From Coptis chinensis (taxonomy: Eukaryota; Streptophyta; Magnoliopsida; Ranunculales; Ranunculaceae): DNA of 64,000 nucleotides. Below the pieces are notes generated by a model. That model was not told the DNA's origin, searched no databases, and saw only the letters and a list, made by a program, of their open reading frames with translations. The position numbers and the translations under genes are program-made. The stretch spans positions 64,735,001 through 64,799,000 of the forward strand of contig CM027384.1 in NCBI GenBank assembly GCA_015680905.1. Direction: 5' to 3'. Of this stretch, positions 35,057-46,843 are shown one piece after another (within the stretch, counting starts at the first letter, position 1; each line of letters starts with the position of its first letter).

Positions 35057-35214
35057 AAACGACCCAGCCATGTAGTTCTATAGAGGGTCCAAATGATCCA
35101 ACCATGTAGTTCCATAGTGTCACCAAACGACCCAGCCATGTCATTCCATAGTGTCCCCAAACGACCCAGCCATGTCGTTCCATAGTGTCCCCAAACGACC
35201 CAGCCATGTCGTTT
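35057..35214. repeat. Dyad array 2: five 22-nt modules on a 34-nt register
   Basis: Modules start at 35,057, 35,091, 35,125, 35,159 and 35,193, again exactly 34 bases apart. The left arm is AAACGAC (AAATGAT once) and the loop is CCAGCCAT. The right arm is GTCGTTT or a decayed form (GTAGTTC, GTCATTC). Linkers are CATAGTGTCCCC. The array lies upstream of, or in an intron of, the transposase gene. Confidence 0.93.
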
Positions 35215-35332
35215 GGGCTCGGGTTTTGCATTCATTCAAGTGTTTTGCATTCATTCATTCAATCAATCAATCAAGTGTTTTGTATTCATTCTAATCAAGT
35301 GTTACTTCATTATTTAGGTTTGCACTTTGTCG

Positions 35333-35521
35333 TCAACGATTTCTCGGCATCTCATTTGCTCGACTAGTCGTATCTTCTAATTCTTCAAATTCTTCACCTT
35401 CACCTTCAACATTTTGTGCCACTTCTTCACTTTCAACATTTCTTCTATTTTCTCCTTCTCTAATTTGTTGTTGCACCTCAAACATTACCTCAAATGCTTC
35501 TTCTTCATCTTCATGTTTCAT
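35333..35521 (-). pseudogene. Possible first exon of the MULE transposase gene (acidic N-terminus)
   Basis: The minus-strand frame starts at an ATG at 35,521 (MKHEDEEEAFEVMFEV) and is strongly acidic, like the N-termini of many plant MULE proteins. It lies upstream of the transposase exons on the same strand. No clear donor was found. It may instead be a chance frame. Confidence 0.4.
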
Positions 35522-35641
35522 TTAGAGAAACTTGAGTATTTTATGTAAGGAGTAAGGATTTTGATGAAAAAAGGAGTAAGGAGGAGTAAATGAGAAACTT
35601 GAGTATTTTATATAGAGATATTTGAAATTTTGATATATTTT

Positions 35642-36360
35642 GAATAATTAAGTGAAATATGTTTGTAAACCCTAAACCCCAAACTAGTTTATTATTCATA
35701 ATTGAAAAAAAAAATGGAAAATAACAAGTTTAGATATAAAACAAATTATTATTTTAGATTTGGATAATTGAGTGAAATATGTTTGAAATTAAAATTTTTT
35801 TTATGTCGGTTCGAAATTTGTAAATCCTGAACCCTAAACCCAAACCCCAAACTAGTTTATGATTCAAAATTTGAAAAAGAAAATAAAAAAATAACAAGTT
35901 TAGATATAGAACAAATTATTATTTCGAATAATTAAGTGAAATATGTTGGTACGAAATTTATAAACCCTAAACCCTAAATCATAAACCCCAAACCCCCAAA
36001 CTAGTTTATGATTCACAATTTGAAAAATAAAATAAAAAATAACAAGTTTAGATATAAAACAAATTATTATTTTGAATAATTAAGTGAAATATGTTGGTAC
36101 GAAATTTGTAAACCTTAAACCCTAAACCCTAAACCCCAACCCCCAAACTAGTTTATGATTCACAATTTTAAAAATAAAATAAAATAAATAAAAAGTTTAG
36201 ATATAAAACAAATTATTATTTCGAATAATTAAGTGAAATATGTTGGTATGAAATTTCTGAACCCTGAACCCCCAAACCCCAAACTAGTTTATGATCCACA
36301 ATTGAAAAAAAATAAAGATAAATAACAAGTTTAGATATAAAACAAATTATTATTTTAGAT
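35642..36360. repeat. Five-copy tandem repeat with telomere-type CCCTAAA motifs
   Basis: Units start at about 35,642, 35,762, 35,926, 36,074 and 36,223 (lengths 120-164). Each reads GAATAATTAAGTGAAATATG, then a telomere-like AAACCCTAAACCC stretch, then CCCCAAACTAGTTTATGATT, then AACAAGTTTAGATATA. Length differences come largely from the number of CCCTAAA-like hexamers or heptamers and from one extra insert in unit 2. Confidence 0.9.
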
Positions 36361-36747
36361 TTTGGCATGTTTGATTACATATTTTAACTTGGTTATATAG
36401 ATACTATGTTATAACAGATAAAGAGTGTAGAGTGCATGTAATTGTGTTGGTGTAACTAATTGTGTTGTTCCTAACCCAATTTTTTAAATCGGATTTCAAT
36501 TTTTCTAATTCAATTGGGATGTGTTGATAATTCATCATTACTAATTCAATTTTGCAGATAATTGTTTAAATAAATTATTGTACACTTATGATCGATTAAT
36601 TATTTGTATTATAAGAAAAGTGTTCGGTGTTTATGTATAAGAAAAGTGTAATTGGTGTTTATGTAATCAATTTTTATTGGTTAATCAGGCTAATCATTGG
36701 TTAATCAGGAATTTCCTTGGTTGAGAACTTCTCAATTATTTTAGTTC
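36361..36747. other. Non-coding spacer in the MULE right arm
   Basis: AT-rich, with no supported gene or repeat apart from a short repeated GTTTATGTAATCAATT-like motif. Confidence 0.6.
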
Positions 36748-37034
36748 AAATGACTTCACCATATCACCCCATAGAAGCCCTAAACGACCTAGCCATACCG
36801 CTTCCATGTGATACCAAACGGCATGGCATAGCCATTTCAATGCACACACAAATGGTGTGGTCAAGCCGTTTGAGTGTACACTCAAACGGTACACGTTTGA
36901 GTGTATACTCAAACGATTTGGCCATATCATTTGAGTGTATGCGAAAACGACGTGGCCATATCGTTTGAGTGTATACACAAACGACATAGTGGGATCGTTT
37001 GAGTGCACACCCAAACGGCCCGAGGCGTTCGTTT
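36748..37034. repeat. Dyad array 3: nine modules on a 34-nt register
   Basis: Modules start at 36,748, 36,782, 36,816, 36,850, 36,884, 36,911, 36,945, 36,979 and 37,013. All steps are 34 except one of 27, where the fifth dyad has lost seven bases. Arms vary together (AAACGGC with GCCATTT, AAACGAC with ATCGTTT). Linkers are themselves palindromic, GAGTGTACACTC type. It ends about 90 bases before the proposed right terminal repeat. Confidence 0.93.
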
Positions 37035-37138
37035 TGGCGAAACCGGTTGAATTGGTTGCTGGGCCTGGGCTTTGATGGCAAACTTGTAATATGGAAAACT
37101 TGTAAAAAAAAATTTGAGGGGTTGCCCAATCCAATTTG

Positions 37139-39533
37139 ATTAGTGCCTGATTGAATCAATGCAACTTTGAATTTTGTATATCTTTATTTTCAACTTTTTA
37201 AACAGTTTTGGCATACAAAATAACACAAAGACAGTTGTTGCTATCTGCTTACCATGGAGTTAATATTAGGGCACCCGTACAAGTCAATTTCCAATTTCAT
37301 CCAACACTTTCACTACAGTTGAGGGTATTGGGGTATTTTCACTACAGTTGACCACGAAGATAATGGTCAAGATGTGTTGACTTGGACGGGGTGTGAAAAT
37401 GGGGAGGGAGGGTATGTGTCTAACTAACCCTTACTAGCCATTTGGCCCGGCCTATGGCCAGACTTGCTAGATAGATAGCTAATGACTCAAAAGCCTAAAG
37501 TCCACTTGAATAAATAATATATGTATATTGATAGCTAATGATTCATTGCATACTTTGTTTGAAGGGTTTATATTTTTCTATTTTTTTTAAGAGATTGCAA
37601 GCTCTCAAACCTTGATCTAGTAAGTGTAATGCGTACATTTTTTCTGGCTGATGCATCAGCAGTAGCGAAAGACAAATCGATGTCAATTTCAAATCTAGAT
37701 GAATATCATGATATAGGTGACAATGAATGTTTGTTTGTACACCATATTGCACCATTTGCAATATTGAAGTATTGAGACAAATAATAATTATCACAACAAA
37801 AATGTAATTTCTTTAGATTCCCAAATCAATTTGATCATTCAGGTTACTTGCTTTGGAGATTGACATTTGCTCCATCAATTCCTTGTACTTAGGACTACTT
37901 CAGGAAACTGTTATACATGACAGCTGAATTCTATAGTCTTTCGAAGTAGATGCAACTTTAAGAGCATGTCCTTGAGGCAGTTATTTTCGAGACCGGGTTG
38001 GGCTAAGATAAGTCACATTTGCACCACACAAATGTTTGCCATCTGAATGTAATTGTAGTTGTGATATTATTCTCTAGTCACTTGGAAGGGTATGTTGTTG
38101 TGAATACCGTCTCATTTATCTGTGGGCGTGTCAGAAAATTAGAGTTAGAGGCCGTTTGGTTTTTTAGCCTCTAAATGCAATGTGCTTCTCATTTATCTGT
38201 GGGCGTGTCTGGAATTTAGAGTTAGGGACCAGTTTGGTTTTTTTAGCTTCTGAATGCTGAAATCTGAATGTGCCCTCTCCTACCTCCGAAAGCCTTTGAA
38301 TGCAAAGCTCTGAATGTTGTAAACATGTTTGTTTTGTTTATGTCAAACTGAACCTCTTAGTAAATGCCTGGTACAATGTATGATAACTAAAGAAGTTACA
38401 CAATCGAATGTAACTAAATGAAAGAAACAAAAACAAATAATAAACCTACAATGTAAAACTATTACAGTCTAAAAACAGAGATGAAGAAACAAAGTGCAAG
38501 GTTAAGATAAACAAAGTGCAAAGTTAAAAGAAAGGCATTGGAGCGTTAATAGCGTGAAAATGATATTACATTGGCGCAGTTGACCCAAATGAAAGAGATG
38601 TGACTTCAAAGTTCTGCAATTGGCAATGAAATCATATTCACCTAAGTGGCCTAAAATGAGGGTACAATCCGTTAAGCGCGTATACATTTTAAAGGGATTA
38701 CAGAAAGGTATAATACCTCAAGTGTAATCAATGTCTACCTCAATAACATAACTGCAAGCCAAACAAAAATATTAATCAAATTGGTATAAATCTTAACACA
38801 CATGATTATGCAATAAGAAATTAAGTTTATTACAGAGTCCAGGGAACAACATGGATTTATGAATTTCTTTTTTAGGAGGGGAAGGTATCAAAAGCTAAAA
38901 GGGAACAAAGTGATCGACATAGGTAGTTGGAGAATATTTCAATTCAACAGGAATGTATATGCAATATTAGTATAATGATAGCACTTTGTAACGCCCCAAA
39001 TCTCATGCAATTACATACCTATGATACATGACTTTTCTAGTAAATTTTCGACAAAGTCTCCTTTGTATATTCGACATTTCATAAATATAAATTTGTCATA
39101 ACCTGAAAATTTAATAAGAATACATCCAAACCAAATATAAAACCTCATACCTCAATTGTAAATTCAACTACTAAAAGATATACTGATTCGTAGAACCAGC
39201 TACTTAATCATCTCAACCAATGCCAGTTAAATCAAGTAACCAATCCTCGAATAAGAAGAAAACTATAAATATACAAACATCCCAAAAACCCTAATACACG
39301 ACTTATACAGTGCAACTAACATACATACATCTCCACATTACAGATACATTCAAATCTCACCGAAGCAAAAAAAAAAAAAAAAAAAAAAAAATCACAAATT
39401 ATAGATTGCGATGAGCACAAATTACACTTGATCTCACTCACTAACTCACAGGTTTACTATTAAGATTGTGCTAGCAGTATCTGTATAGATTACTCTATAA
39501 ATCCATTTCAAAGAGGAAGCAGATTTTCAGGTA
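37139..39533. other. Non-coding region with small duplications
   Basis: No gene is supported. Two diverged copies of a roughly 80-bp unit containing TTATCTGTGGGCGTGTC lie at about 38,113-38,190 and 38,191-38,270. A segment at 39,040-39,115 resembles the tail of element B (7963-8030). An A homopolymer of about 26 bases is at 39,366-39,391. Confidence 0.6.
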
Positions 39534-39697
39534 GCAACAGTAGTACCAGCCCCAGCCCCAACACTACTTCCAATGCCAATTCCAATACCTCTATCGCCAA
39601 CGGCAATGTGAGAGTCCAATGAATATATTTGATAATAGTATGCCAAAGTACCGAAGTTAGAACCAACGACCACCAAAATTAAAACAGACGACTCCTA
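39534..39697 (-). other. Possible terminal exon of an unrecognised host gene
   Basis: After an acceptor-like TTTAG, the minus strand is open for about 54 codons. It encodes one hydrophobic segment (VLILVVVGSNFGTLAYYYQI) and a Gly/Ala-rich tail (GIGIGIGSSVGAGAG) ending in TGA. The sequence looks coding in composition, but I do not recognise the family. Other possible exons on this strand are near 40,611-40,740 (YQVDHFFVTTQPIILEAG before a GTAAGA donor) and 41,170-41,210. Confidence 0.3.
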
Positions 39698-41822
39698 AAC
39701 ATACGCAATAAATACATAATTTTAGACTATTAGATGAAAACAATATATGCACTAAGTAGCAGTCAAAGGTGTAACATATATCAATTTATTAACTGTGCCT
39801 ATATTGCTAGCAGCATAGCTATCGAGGATCGGAAACAAATGCAACAAAATATAAGTTACTTGGTTAAGTGGTTTGATCTACAAATCGTGTAAAACATAAT
39901 AACTGTTTATATGTATTTGTGGATCATAGAAAGAGTTTTTAGTTTTATCAAATTGTGTGCAAATTTGAAGAATATAAATGGAATCTTAAATCAGTATGGC
40001 CTTCTCAAAATACATACATAGTTCGAATGAACAACTAAGGCGACATCACAACAAAGAAAAAATGGAGTTTAAGGAAACTACATTCTTAGAAAGTCAGAAT
40101 ATATACTATATGGAGCTTGGATCTTTAAGTAGTTAGACTTACAGATGGATGCCATTAAGCTTAGGAGAAGGTGGGCGAAGGAGAAACCAAACTAACAGAA
40201 TTTTCTATGAATGACTTTATTTACCACCTATTCAACCAAATCCCTCCATTCAAACTCAGCGACTTTATATATATAAGCATAAAGCAAGCATAACTCAATT
40301 TGAAAATCACTACAAAAAAAAGAACTAAGAAAGATTGGGAAACATATATTTTTTTATATAATTCCAACACAACACAACAGCTTATATTTTTTCAAAGTTA
40401 AAATTTTCAACACAACAACTTAAAGATAACGTTGTCTTATTCTAATATAGATAAAGTGATAAACATGGTTACAAATTGCAAACCTATTTCAAAAAATGTA
40501 AATAAACCCCAAAGTAAATCTTCAATGAAAAAAACCCCCAAATTATGTATGAAAAACAAATAATAAAATAGAGGAAATAGAATGAAAAATCTTACCTGCT
40601 TCCAGTATAATGGGCTGTGTTGTAACAAAAAAATGGTCAACCTGATACAACAGATTAGAAGAGATAGAGCAATGGTATTCCAAACCATCAGAAGCTTTGT
40701 AGACATATGATATTCCCCTATGAATTATAGGGGTATTATTTTGTGGGTTTTGATTGAGCAAAACGGTTTTTAACCCCTTACATCAAGCTGAATAAGTTGT
40801 TTTAAATCTACAATCTAAACGAAACAAAACTAATAAGAAAGCAATCACAAACATTAAGAAAATTGAGAGATGGTTACCGGACAGGCATGAAATGAGAGAG
40901 AGAGAGAGGATGTTAAAAGTACGAAAAAGCATCGAGTGTCTTACAACAAAGAAAAAAGATTACAATAATAAAACATGCATATTATACAGTGTTCGCTTAC
41001 TTACCGGAACAAACACTATTCGTTTACTTATAGATGATATTCATCAAACTACATGTGCAAACATTGATCTAGAGAATTACCAATAAGACAATCTAATATT
41101 CAAGAGAAATTCATTTAGCCATGAGAAACACACAATTGAAAAGAATTAGAAGATTAAAGAGAAATACTAACCTGTTATGTGAAACCTGATTACAGACGCA
41201 GCAAGAAGCACTGTATTAGAAAAATGAAAACTATGAAGCCAAAAGCCAATCAACCGTAGGAATCTCAAAAGTTGATTTACAGAATCCAAACAAATAAAAA
41301 ACATGCACAATTTCAACTCAACAGTTTCATAGTTTTAGCCAAATAAAAAAGGCAATAATTTGGGAAAAAATAACAATTGAACAAAAGAAGTAAGGAAGAT
41401 GTTTTGTGTTAAGAGCTTATTATCCCTTCACTACTTAACATGCAACCCATAGATTCGCTGCCAATTGGCTAACACAACATCGTAATAAACAATGATATTA
41501 ACTTAAAAGAATTCATACTCCGAGTTAATCACAATCTACATACTAATAGAAATCCCCCGAATACAATTAGTTGTGTCAAAGAATGAACATGTTGTTAAAG
41601 TAGAATATTCCATACTTATAAATATATGCAATCAAATAAAATGATAATATGGCGAGGGGCAAGGAACCAAATCAAAATTTATATCCTAATTTCATCCAAG
41701 GGCTTATTCCACTCTATTACTTACATAATGATATATCTCACTTATAGTCGATCTTATATTGTAAATAGGTTCATTTAAATGCATTTGGCTTGAAATTCAG
41801 ATTGAATCCCTTTCTGACATTT
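39698..41822. other. AT-rich region without a firm gene
   Basis: Apart from the weak exon candidates mentioned for 39,534-39,697, nothing is supported. A short (AG)n is at about 40,891-40,908. Confidence 0.55.
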
Positions 41823-41827
41823 CAAGC

Positions 41828-43052
41828 TATAGGAACCGTTATGGTTGTATGTCATCTATTACAAACCGTGAAAACCCATGCGTAGCGGAATAAGGGTGTT
41901 CATGATTTGGTTAAGAATCATACCTTTGAACAGCTGTGATATCTCTGAGAATCCAAGCTCTACGATTCAGCAACCTCTTGATCTTCTGTTGTATTTCTAT
42001 CTTGGAATGGACGTTGTGTGGGCAACGATCTACCAGCCCTTTCTTTCTCTCTTGGTCGAATTTTGGGACTAATTGTGCTTTAGCAATCACTCAGTATTTG
42101 GCCAGGAAAGAAGGGTTTCTTTATATAGGCTATAACAGGGACTATGAGGAGAAATTAGGGTTAGGTCTCCTGACGGGCTTGGGCTTCCCATGTTCGCCCA
42201 GAACACACGGCCCAAGTCCGTCAACAAATGACTTATTCCACTAAAGGCCATTGTTGCACTACTGCCCTAATCCTAAATTACGTGTATTACGTTTATGGGC
42301 TCTATATTATATGCTTGTTGATCTCCCAGTATTAAGATATCGAATGCCTATTGATTAAGTCAAGTTATTGACAACTACATTAATCAACTTCTTATGTCTT
42401 TAAGTAGTACCACTCAACCTCATGTCGGATTAAATCCACCTACAGGGTTTACATGACAATCCTTATGAGCTCCTCAAGGGGACATCATCAACCTGACTTC
42501 TTGCAGGTCACAGATTCCTTCTATAATCAACAGCATACCTTACATACAATGTCATTACCTAATCCATCTAGTTTGTTGATTCACAAATGAATCTCACTCA
42601 TTGATGATTTAAAGCAATGTACAATGCACATAAGTGCCCGTTATTATATCTGGATTAAGAGGACAAGCATCCATAATAACAGAGGTGTTTGTTCTCTTAT
42701 ATAGTCAGTATAAAGAGAAACAACCTCACTTGGTCCTGTTCAATACACACAAAGTGTACTCGTGTAATCCTGTAGTCAAGATAGATTAATACCATATTAT
42801 ACTACAACTATACCAATGGTTTGTCCAAATCCATCTAGGTTGTGAATGTTTACTTATACTTTATAAGATACTGATGATATGATCTTCTGTGTGTCACCAC
42901 ACACCATATCATCTACAATATAAAGTATTAGACACATGCATATAACTAATAACATATATAATATGCATAACATTTGCCCATATAATTCTCATTCAAAAAA
43001 TGAAGAATTAGAGTTAATACAAAAGTAATGCTTTTAGTATATAACCCTATCA
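41828..43052 (-). mobile_element. Probable solo LTR (Ty1/copia type)
   Basis: A 1225-bp segment ending CCCTATCA on the plus strand (TGATAGGG on the minus strand), flanked by the 5-bp direct repeat CAAGC (41,823-41,827 and 43,053-43,057). Its left end is TATAGG, which would be the expected TG with one G-to-A change. No internal element sequence or second LTR is adjacent. The copia type is guessed from general style (TGATAGGGTTATATAC). Confidence 0.6.
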
Positions 43053-43057
43053 CAAGC

Positions 43058-46048
43058 AAAATTTTATCATCAAGATAGTGGGTACATACTCATTACTAAC
43101 AATTTATTTATGCGGTCATTGTCAAAGATAGATGGGTCGGTGAATGAATGCATTAAGATCCATTAAAAAGCTCACATATATAAATCATACTTAACGATAC
43201 TGCCTTACACTTGCAGCATACCATTTCCCATACATTATTTCTAACTATATTTTGTCCATAATAATCTAGGACTTGCCATGCACCTAGAGAAGAAAGAAAA
43301 AAGAAAAGTGATACCTTTGAGGGAATATAAGAGTTGCACAGTCCTTTACTCACCGTACAAAATCCACCTTTCACTTTTCTTCATAGCAACTACGAAGCCA
43401 CAAAAATGAATAAAGTATAAGAATACTAAGAATTATAAAATCAATATTTGCTAACAATTGTAAATTGTGCAACTATGCCTAACTGTTAGAAAAGAGAGTT
43501 TGAATGCTAGAAAACAAAAAGTGTATGACTCATTCATAAGTAACTAATTAATTGTGATTAAAACCTCAATCTATTCAGAATACATTAAACTAATAAGAAT
43601 AGATTATGGAAGTCAAGGATCTATAATCTTTGAACAACAAATGGAAAATTTTCCTTTAGACTATGGTATAATAATAAGTTAATGTAAAATGTTGAACAAA
43701 ATAGTAACTTACATAGACCAAATTGTGGAGGCAAATTTGCAAGAAGCAAGAGTGTTAAACATTATGGCAATATAAAAGAAAGGGAATAATGTGTGAATCA
43801 GAGACGATCATACATCAGATCATGTAATAGCATTCTAAAAAAGAGGGGAGGGGTTAAGTTAGAAAGAAGCCAATTGAACTAATATATGAAAATTAAATCT
43901 CTAATCGAAACAATTATATCAGCAAAACTGCATTCCTTCATATAGGATGCAAATGAACAACACGAATAAGAAAGGGTTCACCATCATTCCAATGAATTGG
44001 AATTTCAATGTAATCAACCGCCTTAGTGAATACATCCATAACCTTGTTGTATCATGAAGGAATTAGTACGAGAGGGAGATTGTTTCTCATTCCAAAGAAA
44101 AAAAAATACTGGATATTATACTATATATTGTCTATTTTGTGTGTGTAAAAAGAAAACAAAACTTGCCATCAAAGCTCGAATGTCCATTCAATTTCAGCCT
44201 AGTTTTAAATGATAATACATCTTGCAAAATAGCCATACTTGGGAGCCAAAGACGGTTTCATGAAGAAGAGGTATCATATTATGTAGACAATGTTTAATGC
44301 ATGGCACAGTTTCCCATATACTTTGATGACCTTGAGAGATATATGACAGGTACTATCAAGGGCACAGACTCCAACTATCTTAAGCAAATGCCTCATCAAT
44401 GTTTAGCAGGAACTGAGGAAGATTTATTCCAATTTCCTCTATCGACAACCACTCCCATGTTTTAAAAGTCTACTTCTTAGCTAATGTCAACTATGCTAAA
44501 AAAAATTAGTACCAGTTGCAAATCATCTAAAGCTACAATGTATCTAACTCATGCTTTCACGATGGTGATGGGGTCCAATGCGTGCTGTGTACTGAATGTG
44601 AGTGTGTACCGATTAGTTGTAAAACTATGAGCGAGCTCAAGAATAGTAGGACGCATTGAGAGTTTCACCTTTTGCCATTCCTGGATACTCAGGAAACCCA
44701 CTTAATCAGCACTCCACAAATAAAAATCAATATAATTACACTTCGCAGTCAGAGTAGCAATTAAGACGCATTCGAAAAGGTCAAGCCAACATTGCACTTG
44801 GTGAGGTCTCGACTGGCAGTATCAAAAGAAACATCAATACCAAGCGCAAAAACAGTAAAAGTGTAAAACCCATGCCTTCATTCCAAGGCCTAAACTAAGT
44901 TACAACAAATTATGGTAGAAACATGCTTTTTGATGTACCACAACTAATTTAAGCTGATTAATCATAATCTCTCAGATAGTTCAATCGATGAGAACTTAAC
45001 TAAGTACTGGACAATACTATACTAAAAACAAACAATGTATATTTTATCATTAGAGTAAACAATTCAGAACCTAACAATACAAAGATCTAAGTTTTATAAC
45101 AATACTATTACTTGATTGAGTATTCAAGAAGAATACGTGCCTTAAAATCATATGTTTATCTTTTTAATGATCCCACAAAAGATAATTTTGTTTTTAAGTT
45201 TTCACCAATGGCGTAGAAAACATGATGTAGGTTATTGCCAATGGTTCTCATGCAACCAAATGGATAATGGTTTAAAAACTACATAATCCTAAAATGACAA
45301 AATATATAAATTCTAACCAAAGTCAAGTTTGTGAAAATGTTGAAATTAATAACCAAAACATTAAAGAACAAAACCAAAAAGAAATCACCAAAGTCCACGC
45401 CACATGAAATTAGGAAGAACATAGGTAATGCATGGTAAAGTTTAATGCCAACATTGCCCACTACTATTAACATATATTATATGTGAATTCATACTTCACT
45501 ATATACAATGTAGCCTTATAAGCCTTCGACTTCATATACCAAAAAGAGATGAACAAATCCAAAACTTGTTCAAATAGTAAAAAGTCCATTTCTTTATGTT
45601 CAAATAGTACAAACTGAGAGCACACACACACCCATAAAAAGAAGAAGAAGATCAAAGTAGTAAAAGAGCCATAGTTTAGTGAAAACATTTCAAGAAATGG
45701 CTTTTATAATGGGTAAAACGTTATGTTTCAATAACTGTGAAGCAAAAAGAAAGAAAAGAAAAGAATAAAGATTAGATCACAATGAGCGCGCATGGGGGTA
45801 GGAAACCAAAAAAGTACCAAAATCAAATTTGTTACAATTTTATAAAAAAAATAATTTTAGTTCCCGACTCAACCTCTGACCACTTGTACTTAGACTTCCA
45901 CCTTCAACATGACAATATCTAAGGGTCCAAACCCTTCAAATTTCATTTAGTGAAAATGTAGTACCCTTCAAATTTCATATAGCAAAATGTAGTAGATAGA
46001 TATGTTCATAGACTGACTCTTTATCATGGAGGGATAGAGGAGAGGTTT
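43058..46048. other. Non-coding region
   Basis: About 3 kb, AT-rich, with no gene I can support. A small duplicated block ACCCTTCAAATTTCAT occurs at about 45,928 and 45,963. Confidence 0.6.
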
Positions 46049-46053
46049 AGACT

Positions 46054-46659
46054 TGTTGTGAATAATTAACTGCGGAAACAACGTTACCCACACCAAACGG
46101 ATCAATCCTACACAAAGATTGATCTTTCTCAATAGACAAGACTTCAACACCCTCCAAGCAATATCCCAACACTTCTCAATATCAAATAACAAGCATATGA
46201 AATAAAACAATCAATGTAAAAGAAGAACAAACCACAAGACGAGATATATCGTGGTTCGGCAATTTGCCTACTTCCACACTGCGAGTTCCAAGCTTTACTA
46301 GATGTCCGGAGTAACTGATTACAAGTCTCTCTCAATTCACTCACAAAGAATGAACACTCAACTCACAAAGAATTGTTCTCTTGTAATCACTCTCTTTCTT
46401 GGTTTTGGAAAAGTTAGATTTTCCAAAAAAAACTGATTTTGTTTTTATACCAAAAAACCAAAAATCGCGGTTACTGTAGCGAGGCCCGCAAAAAAAGACT
46501 GAGCGGCGCGCTACTCTGGCCTTGAAATACAGTATTAAAGCCATGGCCATGGCGCTTCTTTGGCGTGGAAGCGCACTAAATCATCTGGAGTAGTGGCGAA
46601 GTCGCGCCACTCTGGCGGCGGCGGCGCCTCGACCGTGAGAAACAGAAATTTTCTCTACA
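46054..46659 (-). repeat. 3' LTR of element D
   Basis: About 606 bases from TGTTGTGAATAATTAACTG to TTTCTCTACA. It matches 50,923-51,508, except in a GC-rich patch (46,490-46,640) where the copies differ by many short indels. The bases immediately right, read on the minus strand as GAGGTGGAGAA, are the polypurine tract. Confidence 0.93.
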
Positions 46660-46843
46660 TTCTCCACCTCGGTGAGGTTTTAACACATAAAACCAAGCCG
46701 AACACATCCAGCAAGATCACATCCAGTAGGAACACCTCCAAAGAAGAAGACTTCGCGATCAATCAGCGCCTGAAGGGCGATGCCCACACAGGGGCTCTTT
46801 TCAAACATGTAGGATTTGGAGCAAGTCCAAACCGTGTTGGAAC

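Larger units (their letters stand above)
27314..37138. mobile_element. Decayed Mutator-like (MULE) unit with PMD gene and transposase-OTU gene
   Basis: The unit contains two convergent genes, a plant mobile domain ORF (plus) and a MULE transposase with OTU domain (minus), plus three dyad arrays. The proposed limits are a perfect 16-nt inverted repeat, CAAATTGGATTGGGCA at 27,314-27,329 and its complement at 37,123-37,138. No 9-bp target duplication is visible beside these, so the borders are tentative. Nonsense and frameshift changes in both genes show it is no longer autonomous. The mobile-element identity of the transposase part is firm; inclusion of the flanks is inference. Confidence 0.65.

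Noticed and set aside
31593-37034. Regular 22-nt repeats with 12-nt linkers look like a CRISPR array
   Set aside because: Linkers are conserved rather than unique, the context is a plant transposon and there are no cas genes. The geometry is a coincidence of spaced dyads.
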